In this document: one piece after another, positions 21,387-22,275 of the stretch
Layout of the letters: every line of letters starts with the position of its first letter
How positions within the stretch are numbered: the first letter of the stretch is position 1
From: Myxococcales bacterium
GTDB lineage: Bacteria > Myxococcota > Polyangia > HGW-17 > SLPX01
NCBI GenBank assembly: GCA_007131745.1
Contig: SLPX01000364.1
Location: 1-22,275 of the forward strand
DNA: 22,275 nt
Reading direction: 5' to 3'
Program-made: the position numbers and the translations under genes
The notes under the pieces: model-generated
Told to the model about the DNA's origin: nothing
What the model saw: only the letters and a program-made list of their open reading frames with translations
Databases searched by the model: none

Positions 21387-22253
21387 TTATTTGAATGGGC
21401 GATACATAGTCTCTTTTTGGGTCAGCCCATAGGGTCCGCCGGCCGGGCTGTAACAATACGCGCAACCTGTCCGGCAAATGTGGGTTTTATAATCTCCAAG
21501 ATCTTCAGTTACGGGGCATCTGCAGTGTTTTCTTTGCGATGGATCTTTTTCGGACGGGTAATCCAGGCCGTCAGGGTGTAAACCTTTCAATATTTCGAGT
21601 GGAATGCATTGAGCCGGCTCGATTCCGTGGCTGATGTTTTCGGGTTGCGAACAGCTTAAGGGTTTGATTTTGTGTTTTCGCGCGCTTTTTACGAGTTCGG
21701 CGAGAAATTTTTTCCTGGTATGAGTGTCGGGCCAAGGTTCGATGGATGTTGACCTGTATTGGTTTTCTAGAGCACCGCGTAAACTTCGTTCAGCGGGAAA
21801 GGAGAAAGTGCAATTGTAGACAGACAATTTTGACATCTTTGCAGCGATTTGATTGAAAATCTCGATATTGTTTTCTTTGTAGAGGAGAGGATCAAAACGC
21901 CATCTCAACCGCTCAGGAGATCCCAGAAGTTCAATGAGTTCGGGAAGTGTTTTCATGACGTGATGGATGGTGGGCGCGCGGGGTTCCAGTCGACTCCCTC
22001 CAAGACCGGTCAGGGTGAGGTTGACGACTACATTGTCCAACACTGAGGTCAAGAGTTCACGCAGCTCGCCTGCGAGCAGGTTTTGAGGAAAACGGGTCCA
22101 GAAAACGATGCCGTAAAGAAACCTTGTTCTGAATCGTTTGATTTTCCCGGAAATCATCCGGGCCAACATTTCAGGATACCATCCAACGAGATCCGAGCGC
22201 CTGGAAGCAGAAAAAATAATTGGTGTTCTGGAATTCCGGTGGTTATCGTTCAT
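21387..22253 (-). CDS. DUF1848 family protein
   Basis: 288 residues from ATG at 22253. Family signatures are FSASRRSDLVGWYPEML near the N-terminus, YGIVFWTRFPQNL, LTLTGLGGSRLEP, LRWRFDPLLY and a C-terminal Cys-rich end (CRCPVTEDLGDY, then HICRTGCAYCYS). The Cys cluster is likely a metal or Fe-S site. The family's biochemical function is not established to my knowledge. After CAYCYS the protein has a short tail (PAGGPYGLTQKETMYRPFK) that overlaps an inverted repeat copy and may derive from an inserted element. No clear Shine-Dalgarno is seen in the 22 bases left before the window edge. It is convergent with the ATPase gene, with 52 bases between the stops and no obvious terminator. Confidence 0.85.
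   Translation of the reverse strand: MNDNHRNSRTPIIFSASRRSDLVGWYPEMLARMISGKIKRFRTRFLYGIVFWTRFPQNLLAGELRELLTSVLDNVVVNLTLTGLGGSRLEPRAPTIHHVMKTLPELIELLGSPERLRWRFDPLLYKENNIEIFNQIAAKMSKLSVYNCTFSFPAERSLRGALENQYRSTSIEPWPDTHTRKKFLAELVKSARKHKIKPLSCSQPENISHGIEPAQCIPLEILKGLHPDGLDYPSEKDPSQRKHCRCPVTEDLGDYKTHICRTGCAYCYSPAGGPYGLTQKETMYRPFK
21408..21428 (-). repeat. Inverted copy of the GGGCTGAC repeat, inside the 3' end of the DUF1848 gene
   Basis: On the minus strand this reads GGGCTGACCCAAAAAGA and onward, matching the first 17 bases of copy 2 (19992-20008) at 15 positions, in opposite orientation. It encodes GLTQKET in the tail of the DUF1848 protein. It may be the right end of a small mobile unit or a chance match. 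Confidence 0.5.
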
Positions 22254-22275
22254 GGATTCGACCCGCGCTGCGTGA

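Overview
The window is bacterial, gene-dense and of fairly high GC. HslVU, an RlpA-like lipoprotein, a PilZ protein, thrombospondin type-3 calcium repeats and many B12-type radical SAM (rSAM) enzymes together suggest a Gram-negative bacterium of deltaproteobacterial or related, perhaps uncultured, type. No rRNA or other phylogenetic marker is present, so this placement is weak.

Layout. (1) Positions 1-2102, minus: 5' part of a large secreted, Cys-rich protein with calcium-binding repeats. A C10 tract (2024-2033, plus strand) puts its signal peptide out of frame with the rest. (2) 2103-2629: intergenic, with a 42-base all-purine tract. (3) 2630-6217, plus: a compact housekeeping run of a XerC/D-type recombinase, HslV, HslU and an RlpA-like lipoprotein. 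(4) 6259-14268, plus: three rSAM genes packed end to end (an rSAM/SPASM protein, a 1288-residue multi-module protein and a 1005-residue double rSAM protein). (5) 14271-18093, minus: two more rSAM genes, convergent with block 4 and separated from it by 2 bases. (6) 18221-19900, plus: a PilZ protein with an acidic tail and a class I SAM methyltransferase. (7) 19900-21428: an AAA ATPase with DUF4143-like features and its own strong promoter, flanked by copies of a short repeat in direct and inverted orientation; it may be a small mobile unit. (8) 21387-22253, minus: a DUF1848 protein whose 3' end overlaps the inverted copy.

The most unusual part is the rSAM island (6259-18093). Five proteins carry seven apparent rSAM modules, at least three of them with cobalamin-binding-like domains. 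Two of the modules have non-standard cysteine spacing (CX5CX2C and CX4CX2C). Long stretches of the proteins match nothing I recognise. I found no precursor peptide, transporter or protease, so the substrate is unknown. A peptide-modifying or small-molecule pathway is inference only.
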